A stretch of 61,674 nt of DNA from Candidatus Latescibacterota bacterium (GCA_016187725.1 JACPJE010000198.1:1-61674), one strand, 5' to 3'; positions 42,710 to 51,756 are shown, counted from the first letter of the stretch. A program made the numbers and translations. The notes: generated by a model not told the origin, from the sequence alone.

Positions 42710-43900
42710 ATGTTCGAACAACTGACCATGGCCCCCCCCGATCCCATCCTGGGTCTCACCGAAGCCTTCAAGAAGGACCCCAATCCCCACAAGATCAACC
42801 TGGGGGTGGGCGTGTACAAGGACGAAAAGGGCGACACCCCCATCCTCAAGTCCGTGGCCCAGGCCCGCCAGCGCATCCTGGCCGGCGAGACCACCAAGAA
42901 CTACCTGGCCATCGACGGCTCCCCCGAGTACAGCCGGGCGGTGCAGGAACTGCTCTTCGGCCCGGGCCATCCGCTCCAGAGTAGCGGCCGGGCCGTCGCG
43001 GTTCAGGCCCCTGGCGGCACCGGTGCCCTGCGGGTGGCCGCCGACTTCCTCCACCAACACTTCCCCGGGGCGCGGGTGTGGATCTCGGAGCCCACCTGGG
43101 CCAACCACGCCCAGATCTTCCGCCTGGCCGGCATCCAGGTGCAGACCTATCCTTACTTCGACACCCATACCAACGGCCTGGGTCTCGAGGCCATGTGCCA
43201 GGCCCTCGACAGCGCCCCTGCCGGGGACGTGGTCCTGCTCCACGGCTGCTGCCACAACCCCACCGGGGTGGACCCCGAACCGGAGCAATGGCGCCGCCTC
43301 GCCGAACTGGTCGCCGCCCGCCGCCTGCTGCCCCTGGTGGACTTTGCCTACCAGGGTCTGGGCCGCGGTCTGCGCGAGGATGCCGAGGGCCTGCTGTCCC
43401 TGTGCGCAACGGCCCCCGAACTGCTGGTGGCCAGTTCCTTCTCCAAGAATTTCGGGCTGTACAACGAAAGGGCGGGCGCCCTCACCCTGGTGGCGCCCGC
43501 TGCCGAGGCGGCCCTGCAGGCCCTCAGCCACCTCAAGATCTGCATCCGCGCCAACTACTCCAACCCGCCGGCCCACGGCGCGGCCATCATCACGGCGGTC
43601 TTACAAGATACCCAGCTGCGGAGGGAGTGGGAGGGGGAGGTGCAGGCCATGCGCCAGCGCATCGCCCAGATGCGCTCGCTCTTTGTGGAAACGCTGCGGC
43701 AAAAGGGAGTGAAGCGGGATTTCTCCTTCATCGAAAGGCAGCGGGGGATGTTCTCCTTCTCCGGGCTGAACAAGGAGCAGGTGGAGGCCCTGCGCCAGCG
43801 CCACGCCATCTACATCGTCGGCGGGGGGCGCATCAACGTGGCTGGCATGACCCGCCAGAACATGGAGGCCCTGTGCAGCGCCATCGCCCAGGTGCTCTAG
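42710..43900 (+). CDS. Aspartate/aromatic-type aminotransferase (class I)
   Basis: 396 aa. Opens with APPDPILGLTEAFKKDP and NLGVGVYKDEKG, typical of the AspC/TyrB branch. The PLP lysine lies in SSFSKNFGLYNERAG, and RQRGMFSFSGL and NVAGMTRQN carry late conserved residues. It transfers an amino group from aspartate or aromatic amino acids to 2-oxoglutarate. A GAGGAG site stands directly upstream of ATG 42710. The last four bases are shared with the opposite cysteine desulfurase gene, so both stops lie in one CTAG. Confidence 0.9.
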   Translation: MFEQLTMAPPDPILGLTEAFKKDPNPHKINLGVGVYKDEKGDTPILKSVAQARQRILAGETTKNYLAIDGSPEYSRAVQELLFGPGHPLQSSGRAVAVQAPGGTGALRVAADFLHQHFPGARVWISEPTWANHAQIFRLAGIQVQTYPYFDTHTNGLGLEAMCQALDSAPAGDVVLLHGCCHNPTGVDPEPEQWRRLAELVAARRLLPLVDFAYQGLGRGLREDAEGLLSLCATAPELLVASSFSKNFGLYNERAGALTLVAPAAEAALQALSHLKICIRANYSNPPAHGAAIITAVLQDTQLRREWEGEVQAMRQRIAQMRSLFVETLRQKGVKRDFSFIERQRGMFSFSGLNKEQVEALRQRHAIYIVGGGRINVAGMTRQNMEALCSAIAQVL

Positions 43901-45045
43901 GCGGATAGCGCCCGCAGCCGGCGCACCAGGCCGGGCAGCAGGGCGATGACCCGATCCACCTCTACCTCACTGTTCCCCCACCCCAGACTGAAGCGCAAGG
44001 ACCCCGCTGCCAGGCGCCGCTCCAGGCCCATGGCCAGCAGCACATGGGAAGGCTCCTCCCCGCCGGCGCTGCAGGCCGAGCCGCTGGAAACGGCCACCCC
44101 TTCCAAGTCCAGCCCCAGCAGCAGGGCTTCGGATTGCACCCCGGCGATGGAGAGGTTGAGGGTGTTGGGCAAGCGGGGGGCGCCCTGGCCATTGACCTGC
44201 ACCCCGCCCAGGGCCCCCAGGATGCCCACTTCCAACCGGTCGCGCAGCCTGCCCAGTTCCCGCTGGTGCGCCGACTGCTCGGCCAGGGCCAGTTGCGCGG
44301 CCAACCCGAAGGCGGCGATGCCGGCCACGTTCTCCGTGCCGGCGCGCAGGCCCCCCTCGTGGCCCCCCCCGTGGATCCAGGGCTCCAGGCGCGTCCCCCC
44401 TCGCGCGTACAGGGCGCCCACTCCTTTTGGGCCATTGAGCTTGTGCGCCGAGACCGCGACCAGATCCGCGCCCAGCTGGTCCACCTGCACCGGCACCTTG
44501 CCAAAACTCTGCACCGCGTCCACGTGGAAAGGGATCCCCCGCCGCCGCGTCAACTGGCCGATCTGTGCCACTGGCTGCAACACACCGGTCTCGTTATTGG
44601 CGTGCATGGCCGAGACCAGGATGGTGCGGTCGTCCAGCAGGGCCTCCACCGCCTCCGGGTCCACCCAGCCGCGCGGGTCAGGCCGCACCAGGCAGACCTC
44701 GAAGCCCTGCTTTTGCAGATGGCGGCAGGAATGCAGCACCGCGTGGTGTTCGATGGCAGTGGTGACGATGCGCCCCTGGCCGCGGGCAGCGGCGCAGCCC
44801 AGCAGGGCCCAGTTGTCCGCCTCAGTGCCCCCACTGGTGAAATGCACCTCTCCCGGGGCGCAGCCCAGTCCAGAGGCCAGGCGGGTACGGGCTTCCTCCA
44901 GCCCGGCCCTGGCTTCCTGGCCAAAGGTGTGGAGGCTCGAAGGGTTGCCGAAGGCCTCGGCCAGATAGCGCTGCATCACCCCCAGGACTTCGGGCCGCAG
45001 CGGGGTGGTGGCATTGTGGTCCAGATAGATACGCGGAGTTTTCAC
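43897..45045 (-). CDS. Cysteine desulfurase (NifS/IscS-like)
   Basis: 382 aa starting at GTG 45045. Delivers sulfur from cysteine for Fe-S clusters, tRNA thiolation or, with SelD, possibly selenium. Motifs: YLDHNATTPL, FTSGGTEADNWAL, AIEHHAV, HVDAVQSFGKV and the PLP lysine in VSAHKLNGPKG. The active Cys is in SSGSACSAG. A NifS-type identity is clear, but the subgroup is not. Its start overlaps the stop of the DUF4384-like gene as GTGA. No iscU or mnmA gene is in the window. Confidence 0.92.
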   Translation of the reverse strand: MKTPRIYLDHNATTPLRPEVLGVMQRYLAEAFGNPSSLHTFGQEARAGLEEARTRLASGLGCAPGEVHFTSGGTEADNWALLGCAAARGQGRIVTTAIEHHAVLHSCRHLQKQGFEVCLVRPDPRGWVDPEAVEALLDDRTILVSAMHANNETGVLQPVAQIGQLTRRRGIPFHVDAVQSFGKVPVQVDQLGADLVAVSAHKLNGPKGVGALYARGGTRLEPWIHGGGHEGGLRAGTENVAGIAAFGLAAQLALAEQSAHQRELGRLRDRLEVGILGALGGVQVNGQGAPRLPNTLNLSIAGVQSEALLLGLDLEGVAVSSGSACSAGGEEPSHVLLAMGLERRLAAGSLRFSLGWGNSEVEVDRVIALLPGLVRRLRALSA

Positions 45046-46079
45046 TGTACCTCGAAGCTGAGGGCCTGCGCCAGCACCCCCGTGGCCTTCAGGAGTTGAG
45101 GCCGGTTTTTGAGCACGGTGCCGTCGCCGAGGATGAACTTCTCCTCCTCCCCCACAGCCCCCTGCTGGCGCTGGACCTGGATGGTGGCCTGGCCCTCGAC
45201 ATACCTGGAGAGGTAGGTCCCCAGCACCTGGTCCAGCTTCTCCACCCCGGCGAAATCGTGCACCTGCCCCTGGCGGATCAGCTCGGCCAGGTTGTCGAAG
45301 AGGGCGCTCTTGTCTTCGTCGAGGTGGGGGGTGGCGACAAAATAGAAGGTATGGACCTGGTTGACCTGGTCCAGGGTGAGCCAGGAAGTCTCCTGCAGGC
45401 GGTCCTTGTACACCTGCTGGCTGGAGAAGAGATCCTGCTGCTGGCCGGCCGAACTGTAGAGCCAGGAGTAGACCTGGCAGTCCGTGCCGGTCTTGAAGCG
45501 CAGTTGCAATCGGTCTCCAGCCTGCAGGCGCCCCTTTTCCTCCAGGGGCACCTGCCGGTCGAATCCCCCCTCCTCGTGGAGAACCAGCAGGTGCAGTTGC
45601 ACACTGAGTTCCTCCTCGGCCACGGGTGCGGCGGCCTTCAGGCGCTGGCTCAGGCTCCCCCCATCCAAGCGCAGAGTCCGGGCTGCCAACACCCGCCGCT
45701 CTTCCCGCTCCAGGGCCTGGAGCCGCAGATAGGTCCAGCTGCTGTCCCCCTGGACCTGGCCCACCACCAGCACCGGAGCCTGCAATTCATCCCAGTAGCG
45801 GGCCGGCAAGCCCTCTTCCGGCTTCCAGGCCTCATCCCCCTCCACCAACTCCAACTCCACCCCTGCCCGGATCAGGGCGCTGGCCAGTTCCCCGTCCAGC
45901 AGCCGGGTGAGCGGAGTGCGCTTGCCGCTGGGGTCGCGCAGGCCCAGCACCGCCACCTCTGCCCCGGGTGGAACCACCTGGCCGACCAGGGTTTGCAGGT
46001 CTGCCTGCAGATCTAGGGCAGGAGAGTGCGGGCCGGCCCAGAAACAGGCTTCACAGACCAGGAGCAGGAGCAGGAGCAT
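45042..46079 (-). CDS. Secreted protein with a DUF4384-like domain
   Basis: 345 aa from ATG 46079, which overlaps the preceding stop as TGATG. The N-terminus LLLLLLVCEACFWAG is a hydrophobic leader, with a Cys but no standard lipobox. Residues about 30-110 resemble FlgO/CsgG-like lipoproteins (LLDGELASALIRAGVELEL). Residues about 180-260 carry a DUF4384-like strand set (RLQAGDRLQLRF, then VYSWLYSSAGQQQDLF). DUF4384 occurs in serine/threonine kinases and secreted proteins of unknown role. It is encoded between a large unknown protein and a cysteine desulfurase. Confidence 0.55.
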   Translation of the reverse strand: MLLLLLLVCEACFWAGPHSPALDLQADLQTLVGQVVPPGAEVAVLGLRDPSGKRTPLTRLLDGELASALIRAGVELELVEGDEAWKPEEGLPARYWDELQAPVLVVGQVQGDSSWTYLRLQALEREERRVLAARTLRLDGGSLSQRLKAAAPVAEEELSVQLHLLVLHEEGGFDRQVPLEEKGRLQAGDRLQLRFKTGTDCQVYSWLYSSAGQQQDLFSSQQVYKDRLQETSWLTLDQVNQVHTFYFVATPHLDEDKSALFDNLAELIRQGQVHDFAGVEKLDQVLGTYLSRYVEGQATIQVQRQQGAVGEEEKFILGDGTVLKNRPQLLKATGVLAQALSFEVQ

Positions 46080-47842
46080 CAGGCCTGCCTGCGGGCCGCA
46101 GCCCCCCGCCGCAGCATCAGCCGGGCCAGGATCAGCCGGGCCTGCTCGCGGATGGGCTGCCTTTGCAGATCTCGCTCGGAGATCTGGTCGAAAACCTTGT
46201 AGAGCGCCGAAACCGCCGGCGCCCCCAGGGCCACCAGCTGGCGGCAGAGGTATTCGTAGTGTTCGGAGCGGTCCAGGCGCACCAGCAGCCCGACCAGGTA
46301 GAACTCGGTGTCCGCGTCGCCGGGGCCGAATTCGGCCAGGGAGCGCAGATAGGAGCGCTGGCACAGGAGCGCCCCGCTGGGGTCCGAGCTGTGCTGGTGC
46401 AGGTGGGGATCCTCCAAGAGCTGGCGTACCACCGGGTCGGTGTGCAGGTCGGGCCGTAGACCGCCGCTTCCCCCTCCCTCCTGGAGTTCTTCGAGCAGGG
46501 CGTCGGCGCGCAGGACGATGCCCTGCTTCTTCACCTTGAAGGGCGCCCATTCGTCCTCCTCCCCCAGGCGCTGGCGCTGCACCAGCTCCTCCAATTCGGC
46601 GCGGGCCGCCTCCCCCATCTGCTTCACCTGGACGAGGAGTTCCTCGTACCCGGGAGCCCGGTCCAGGCGCACCAGGACCCCGGCCAGGGCCTGCTCCAGG
46701 CCCTCTTCCTGCCCGGCCAGGACCAGGGCCCGGCAGCGCCCCATGCGGGTGAACACCCCGGCCGGATCAGAGCTGAGGGAGCACAGGTACATCCACAGCA
46801 GGTGGATGAGGGGGACCACCTCCGACTCCCCCCGCCCGTACGCGTCCAGCAATCCGCGCAAGCCCGGTCCTCCCAGGTGGACCACTTCCTGCAGGAAGAC
46901 CGCGCGGGGTTTGGGCATCACCCACTTGCCCAGGGTGCTGAGCAGGGGCCGGGCGTCGAAGCGCAACTCGTCCTGGTAGTCGTGCAGCACGTGGGCAAAG
47001 CACTGGGGGGCCAGGGGCTGACCCAGGGCTAGGGCCTGTTCCCTGGCGACCTGGTGGATGATGTCGCGGTCGAAGAGGAAGAGTTCGGGAAAGGAGAAGA
47101 TCTCGGCCACCCGCTCCATCTTGTCCCTGGCCCAGCGCTGCTCCAGGGCCGGGTCGTAGAGCCGGCGGGCCAGGGCAAAGGGGTCCGTGGCTGCCAGCTC
47201 CGCGCCGGACAGTTGCTGGAAAGCCCCTTTGTACGCGCTGATGAATTCGTGCACCTCAGACCGCCCCTCGGCCACGTGGTCGCGGCGGTGGGCATTGTGC
47301 TCTTCCACCAGCCGGCGCAACCAGGGGGTGGCCAGACGGAAATCCGGCTTGCCCAGGGCCATCTTGCGCGCCGAGCGGAGCAGGTCCACCAGCAGGAGAT
47401 AGTCGAGCAGGAGCCAGGAAGCGAAGATCACCCCCTCGGCGATGGCCCAGTAGTCGTAGCCCTTTTCCTCGGCCTGGGCGAAGAGGGCCTCGGGCAGGTA
47501 CACCGTGCGCCGGCGGCGGCCTATATGTACGGCCTGGTGGGCCCGGCTATCCCGGAAATAGAGCAGGCTCCGGCCGCGGATCAGGGTGAAGCTGATCTTG
47601 CTGTCCAGCAGGGCTTCGCGCAGGACCTGGGGGACCTTCTTCAACACCTTCCAGAAGAAGAGCACCAGCGGGTCCCCCACGTAGAGCCTGGGGAGTTGCT
47701 GGTCTGCGGGGAAAAAAGGCAGCCGGGTCTGGGCGCCCAGCAGCATGGCCTTTGGGCTTTCTGCCAGGGCCTGGTTGACCTGGGCGTGGTCCACCTCACC
47801 GTCGTAAATCCCCAGATTGAAGTCCAGACGCCCCTCGCTCAT
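46079..47842 (-). CDS. Protein of unknown function, 587 aa
   Basis: The family was not recognised. ATG 47842 is taken as the start because a promoter at 47850-47878 puts transcription start right at it; the open frame continues to 47899 through that promoter. The protein has no signal peptide. A middle segment (YDYWAIAEGVIFASWLLLDYLLLV) could be one buried or membrane helix, and Arg/Lys-rich stretches (HIGRRRRTVYL) and helical C-terminal repeats follow. It begins an operon with the DUF4384-like protein and the cysteine desulfurase. Confidence 0.7.
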   Translation of the reverse strand: MSEGRLDFNLGIYDGEVDHAQVNQALAESPKAMLLGAQTRLPFFPADQQLPRLYVGDPLVLFFWKVLKKVPQVLREALLDSKISFTLIRGRSLLYFRDSRAHQAVHIGRRRRTVYLPEALFAQAEEKGYDYWAIAEGVIFASWLLLDYLLLVDLLRSARKMALGKPDFRLATPWLRRLVEEHNAHRRDHVAEGRSEVHEFISAYKGAFQQLSGAELAATDPFALARRLYDPALEQRWARDKMERVAEIFSFPELFLFDRDIIHQVAREQALALGQPLAPQCFAHVLHDYQDELRFDARPLLSTLGKWVMPKPRAVFLQEVVHLGGPGLRGLLDAYGRGESEVVPLIHLLWMYLCSLSSDPAGVFTRMGRCRALVLAGQEEGLEQALAGVLVRLDRAPGYEELLVQVKQMGEAARAELEELVQRQRLGEEDEWAPFKVKKQGIVLRADALLEELQEGGGSGGLRPDLHTDPVVRQLLEDPHLHQHSSDPSGALLCQRSYLRSLAEFGPGDADTEFYLVGLLVRLDRSEHYEYLCRQLVALGAPAVSALYKVFDQISERDLQRQPIREQARLILARLMLRRGAAARRQA

Positions 47843-47849
47843 ACCGGTG

Positions 47850-47878
47850 AATATAACCCCGGTCCGGGGGTTTGTCAC
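47850..47878 (-). promoter_or_regulatory. Promoter GTGACA-N17-TATATT with predicted leaderless start
   Basis: On the minus strand the -35 box is at 47878-47873 and the -10 box at 47855-47850. Transcription should begin around 47843, next to ATG 47842, and there is no Shine-Dalgarno sequence before that codon. Its -35 box lies three bases from the -35 box of the opposite promoter. Confidence 0.6.
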
Positions 47879-47881
47879 TGA

Positions 47882-47911
47882 TTGACAGTTGCGCAGCAAA
47901 GGTGTTATAAT
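47882..47911 (+). promoter_or_regulatory. Consensus promoter TTGACA-N18-TATAAT with extended -10 and predicted leaderless start
   Basis: Both boxes match the sigma-70 consensus fully: 47882-47887 and 47906-47911, with an extended -10 TG at 47903-47904. The expected transcription start at about 47918 is almost on ATG 47920, so the message is probably leaderless. It is the best promoter seen in the window. Confidence 0.8.
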
Positions 47912-47919
47912 CGAAGAAG

Positions 47920-49542
47920 ATGGACGCGATCAAAACCCTTTGCTACCTGGGCTGCATCCTGGCCGGCTGCTCTTCGCCCTCCGCCCCGCCACCCAATGCC
48001 CCGCCAGTGGCCTCGGCCGGCAAGGACCAGACCCTCGCCCTGGGCCAGTCCGTGACCCTCGATGGCTCGGCCAGCACCGATCCCGAAGGGTCCACCCTCA
48101 CCTACCAGTGGTCGGCGGCAGAGCAGAATCCAGCGGTGGTCCCCCTGCCCCAGAGCGCCCGCCTCAGCTTTGCCCCCAGCCTTCCGGGGACTTACCGCTT
48201 CTACCTGCGGGTCAGCGACGGCCAGAGCCTGAGCCCCCCCGATTCAGTGGATATCACCGTCACCGGCGGCACCAACCGCCCGCCAGTGGCCGAGGCCGGC
48301 CTGGCTTCGCTCACCTATGCCCTCGAAGCACCGGCGCCCCTGCCCCTGGATGCTTCGGCCAGCACCGACCCCGAGGGCACCCCGCTGGTCTATCTCTGGC
48401 AAGTGCTCAGCGCCCCCGAATCCGTGGTGCTGGGCGATTCCACCGCTGCCCAGACCACCTTTACCCCGGCCCGCAGCGGGGAGTACCGCTTCCGCCTCAC
48501 GGTCAGCGACGGCCAGGACAGCACCAGCGACGAGATCGTGCTGGTGGTCCGCTTCTCCGGCCGACCCCGGGCCCAGGCCGGCCCGGACCAGGAGGTGAGC
48601 CCGGGGATCACGGTCACCCTGGACGGCTCGGCCAGTTCAGACCCGGACGGCGACCGCCTGATCTTCCGCTGGGAATTGAAAAGCGGTCCAGGTGCAGCCC
48701 TGTCTGATCCTGCCAGTCCCACTCCCACCTTCATCCCCTCCGAGCCGGGGACCTACCTCTTTGTCCTCGAAGTGGCAGACCCCGATGCCCACCTGGACCG
48801 CGACGAAGTCTCCATCCAAGCCACTGTCCAGGTCTACCCGGAGCAGGCGGGCATGATCGAGATCCCGGCCGGCCCCTTTGCCATGGGCGACGACCAGGGC
48901 AGCGGCGGCGACGAAGACCCCGAACACCAGGTCGAACTGTCGGCCTTCTGGATGGACAAAAACGAGGTCACTGCTGCCCAGTACCGGGCCTGTGTGGAAG
49001 GGGGGACCTGTTCCCCGGCTGGTCAGTCAACCAACTGCAATGCCCCGCTGGCGGACCGCGACGCCCATCCCATCAACTGCGTGGACTGGACCCAGGCCAA
49101 TGCCTATTGCCAGTGGGCCGGCAAGCGCCTGCCCACCGAGGCCGAATGGGAGAAGGCCGCCCGCAGCACCGACGAGCGGCGCTATCCCTGGGGGGATGCC
49201 CCTCCGGACGTGGCCCGCCTGAACTTCAACAACAATGCCGGGGCCACCGAGGCAGTGGGAAGCCACCCCAGCGGGGCCAGCCCCTACGGCCTGCTGGACA
49301 TGTCGGGCAATGTGCTGGAGTGGACTGCAGATTATTATTCAGCCGACTATTACGCCCTCAGCCCGGCCCAGGATCCCCAGGGTCCCCCACCACCGGCTGA
49401 AGGGGACTTCAGGGTGGTGCGCAGCAGCAGTTGGAATACCGGGGATGCCCGCGCCCTGACCACCACCGTGCGCAACAACTTTTCGGCCACCACCGCTGAT
49501 CCGGCTCTGGGATTCCGCTGCGCCCGGACCACCGCCCCCTGA
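47920..49542 (+). CDS. Lipoprotein with PKD repeats and a SUMF1/FGE-like domain
   Basis: 540 aa. A short signal peptide ends in the lipobox ILAGCSS (Cys17). Three PKD/REJ-like domains follow (about 28-115, 118-210, 213-305), each with a SASxDP(E/D)G motif. Residues about 312-540 are a SUMF1/formylglycine-enzyme fold: IPAGPFAMGD, WMDKNEVTAAQYRAC, RLPTEAEWEKAAR, PWGD and LDMSGNVLEWT. The copper-binding cysteines of true formylglycine enzymes are absent near VVRSSSW, so it is unlikely to make formylglycine. It is probably surface exposed and may bind a partner. Its message looks leaderless. Confidence 0.85.
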   Translation: MDAIKTLCYLGCILAGCSSPSAPPPNAPPVASAGKDQTLALGQSVTLDGSASTDPEGSTLTYQWSAAEQNPAVVPLPQSARLSFAPSLPGTYRFYLRVSDGQSLSPPDSVDITVTGGTNRPPVAEAGLASLTYALEAPAPLPLDASASTDPEGTPLVYLWQVLSAPESVVLGDSTAAQTTFTPARSGEYRFRLTVSDGQDSTSDEIVLVVRFSGRPRAQAGPDQEVSPGITVTLDGSASSDPDGDRLIFRWELKSGPGAALSDPASPTPTFIPSEPGTYLFVLEVADPDAHLDRDEVSIQATVQVYPEQAGMIEIPAGPFAMGDDQGSGGDEDPEHQVELSAFWMDKNEVTAAQYRACVEGGTCSPAGQSTNCNAPLADRDAHPINCVDWTQANAYCQWAGKRLPTEAEWEKAARSTDERRYPWGDAPPDVARLNFNNNAGATEAVGSHPSGASPYGLLDMSGNVLEWTADYYSADYYALSPAQDPQGPPPPAEGDFRVVRSSSWNTGDARALTTTVRNNFSATTADPALGFRCARTTAP

Positions 49543-49573
49543 GTCCCGGTGGAAATACAAGTGAATCCTCCAC

Positions 49574-49601
49574 TTGCGTGGAGTCCACCAGCCGCTATAT
49601 T
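49574..49601 (+). promoter_or_regulatory. Promoter candidate for the receiver-domain gene
   Basis: TTGCGT (49574-49579), 16 bases and TATATT (49596-49601), about 42 bases before the ATG. It lies in the 101-base gap after the PKD/SUMF1 gene, which holds nothing else recognised. Confidence 0.4.
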
Positions 49602-49643
49602 TGGGGGCGGGATGCACCTTTGCCGCGCCGCTGGGGATGATCT

Positions 49644-50021
49644 ATGAACGAACTGTCAACCCACCACCTCCTGGTGGTCGACGACGACGACCAGGTGCGC
49701 CGCCTCCTGGTCACGGTCCTGCAGCGGGAGGGGTTCGAGGTCGCCTCCGCAGTCGATGCCCAGCAGGCTCTGGAGATGCTGGACCAGGACCCCTTCGACC
49801 TGATGCTCCTCGACCTGCACATGCCCGGTCCGGCCGACGGGGAGGATCTGCTCTACCTGCTGCGGGACCGCGGGGACTCAGTGCCCATCATCGTGGTCTC
49901 GGGCTGGGTGGACGACGAGGTGGTGATCGACAGTCCGGACTGCGTGCAAGCGGTGGTCAAGAAACCCATCAATATCCAGGAACTGGTGAACATCGTCCGC
50001 GATAACCTGCCCGCTGACTGA
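49644..50021 (+). CDS. Stand-alone response-regulator receiver protein
   Basis: 125 aa, one CheY-like domain and no output domain. Acidic pocket in VVDDDD, phospho-accepting Asp in LMLLDLHMPG, Ser in IIVVSG and Lys in AVVKKP. No histidine kinase lies nearby, so the partner is unknown. It may pass a phosphate signal to another protein. It converges with the glycosyltransferase gene across seven bases. Confidence 0.9.
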   Translation: MNELSTHHLLVVDDDDQVRRLLVTVLQREGFEVASAVDAQQALEMLDQDPFDLMLLDLHMPGPADGEDLLYLLRDRGDSVPIIVVSGWVDDEVVIDSPDCVQAVVKKPINIQELVNIVRDNLPAD

Positions 50022-50028
50022 CCCCGCC

Positions 50029-51756
50029 TCATCCCGGCGGGGCGATGCGCTGCAGGGCCGGCAGCAGATACTCCTGTACCACCCTTTCCCAACTCATGCG
50101 GCTGGCGGTCCGGTACCCCTCATCCAGCAATCTTTCGGCCTCCCGCGGCCCCGAGGGCAAGCGCGCTGCCAGGGCGGCCGCCAGTTCCCGGCTGGTGCGC
50201 AGTTCAGCCTGGTGCCGGTGCTCCGCTTCCAGGGCCAGGGCCCCCCGCCAATCCACGGCCCGTTCCAGCCGGGTGTAGGCTCCCTGGATGAAACCGGTCG
50301 GGGCAGTGCCGGTCCCCTTGACAAAGCCCGCGCACCCGCACACCTCGCTGACCACGCTGATGGCCCCGTAGCTGAGGGGTTCGACCTGGGCGATGCCGAA
50401 GGGCTCGTAGATGGACAGGCCGAATTCGGCATCGCTGCCCAGGCGCAGGTCGGCAAACCCCATCTGCGGTGACATGGCCGGCCCGCAGCTGGCCTGGTCC
50501 CAGCCGAACTGGTTGACAAAGAGCACCTTCAAGGCCCTGGACCGAGCGTTGAAGGTGCGCACCAGCAGATCGAAATCCACTTCCCTGCCGCTCAGGTCCG
50601 GGTGCCCCTCGCGGTGGACCAGGGGCCAGCCGTACTCCCCGGCCATGCTGGCCACGTCTCCGGCAGCCCGCCTGCCGCTCTCGGTGGCCAGCACGATGAA
50701 GATCCCGTTGCGTCCCTGGCTGGCCAGCAGGGGATCCAGGCGCTCCAGCACCATCAGATCCCGCCACAGCCCCTTGCTGGTCACCAGGCGCGCCACGTGG
50801 GTGAAGACCAGATTTGGGGCCCAGCCCAGCAGGCCCTGGGCGTACTCCTGCAGCCGGCCCCGGGCCCGGTTCTTTTCGCCGAGGGTCATCGGCGCTGCCG
50901 GCACGCCGTTGTAGACCAGGTCTAGTTGCCGGCGGGCGAACTGTGGCCCGAGGAAGCGCAACTCCTCCACCACCCAGTCTCCCACGGCAAAGAGGCCGTC
51001 GCAGCGCCAGGCCTGGCGGACCAGGGCGTGTTTGAAGTACCCATCCTGGGACCCGAAGACCTCGTCCATGTACACCCCCTCCCGGCGCGCTGCCCGCAGG
51101 GCGTTGTAGAACATCACGTCGTGGCCGGGATGGGACTCGGTGATCAGACGGGCGGTGGCCACTTCGTGGGCGTAGAAGATGGTGGCCAGGCGCCGGTCGC
51201 CCTCCAGGATGGCCTTGAACACCGTGCCCAGCCCCATGAATTCGTGGGCGATCAGGAAGCAGGGGTATTGATCTTCGCCCAGCAAGGCCCGCACCCCGTC
51301 CAAGCCCGGCTCGGCCAGGCGCAGGTACTGTTCGTACTCCCAGGTGCCTTCGTGCCGCCGCGAGTCCAGGCCAAAGCGCTGACTGAGGTAATATTTGAAG
51401 TCGTTGAAGCCGTGGGGGGGATGGCTCACGTCCACCAGCAGCACCTCGGCCCCCACCCTGCCCGAGGGCGAGTCCATGGTTCGCCAGCCGTACACCAGGC
51501 GCACCCCCCAGCGGATCTCCACCCGGCTGAGGGCCGGCCCCACCTCCCCCGACCAGATCCCCCGCGCCTGATCGTAGACCACCGCCCCACCCGCCCCTAG
51601 AGGATCGGGGCCCTGAGGATCGGTCAAGGGCCCCAGCAGCAGGGTGCGGCCGATGCGCTGGGCATAGGCCCGGGCAGTGATCAGGCCCTTCAGCACTGAG
51701 CTGATGCCGCCCGAGGCGTGGATGGCTTCGTGGGTGATGTGGACGATGCTGGGCAT
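50029..51756 (-). CDS. Glycogen-synthase-like glycosyltransferase
   Basis: 575 aa. The N-terminus has the GT5-like glycine motif in HITHEAIHASGGISSVLKG, the middle has HVARLVTSKGLWRDL, and the E-x7-E donor site is EPFGIAQVEPLSYG. It differs from classical bacterial GlgA in lacking the KTGGL motif exactly, and it is closer to eukaryotic-like or GT4 relatives. Likely role is transfer of glucose from a nucleotide sugar to a glucan or similar polymer. ATG 51756 has no Shine-Dalgarno sequence. Confidence 0.75.
   Translation of the reverse strand: MPSIVHITHEAIHASGGISSVLKGLITARAYAQRIGRTLLLGPLTDPQGPDPLGAGGAVVYDQARGIWSGEVGPALSRVEIRWGVRLVYGWRTMDSPSGRVGAEVLLVDVSHPPHGFNDFKYYLSQRFGLDSRRHEGTWEYEQYLRLAEPGLDGVRALLGEDQYPCFLIAHEFMGLGTVFKAILEGDRRLATIFYAHEVATARLITESHPGHDVMFYNALRAARREGVYMDEVFGSQDGYFKHALVRQAWRCDGLFAVGDWVVEELRFLGPQFARRQLDLVYNGVPAAPMTLGEKNRARGRLQEYAQGLLGWAPNLVFTHVARLVTSKGLWRDLMVLERLDPLLASQGRNGIFIVLATESGRRAAGDVASMAGEYGWPLVHREGHPDLSGREVDFDLLVRTFNARSRALKVLFVNQFGWDQASCGPAMSPQMGFADLRLGSDAEFGLSIYEPFGIAQVEPLSYGAISVVSEVCGCAGFVKGTGTAPTGFIQGAYTRLERAVDWRGALALEAEHRHQAELRTSRELAAALAARLPSGPREAERLLDEGYRTASRMSWERVVQEYLLPALQRIAPPG

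Noticed and set aside
46062..46078. Tandem GGAGCA-type triplet repeat.
   Set aside because: It is the leucine run of the signal sequence of the DUF4384-like protein.
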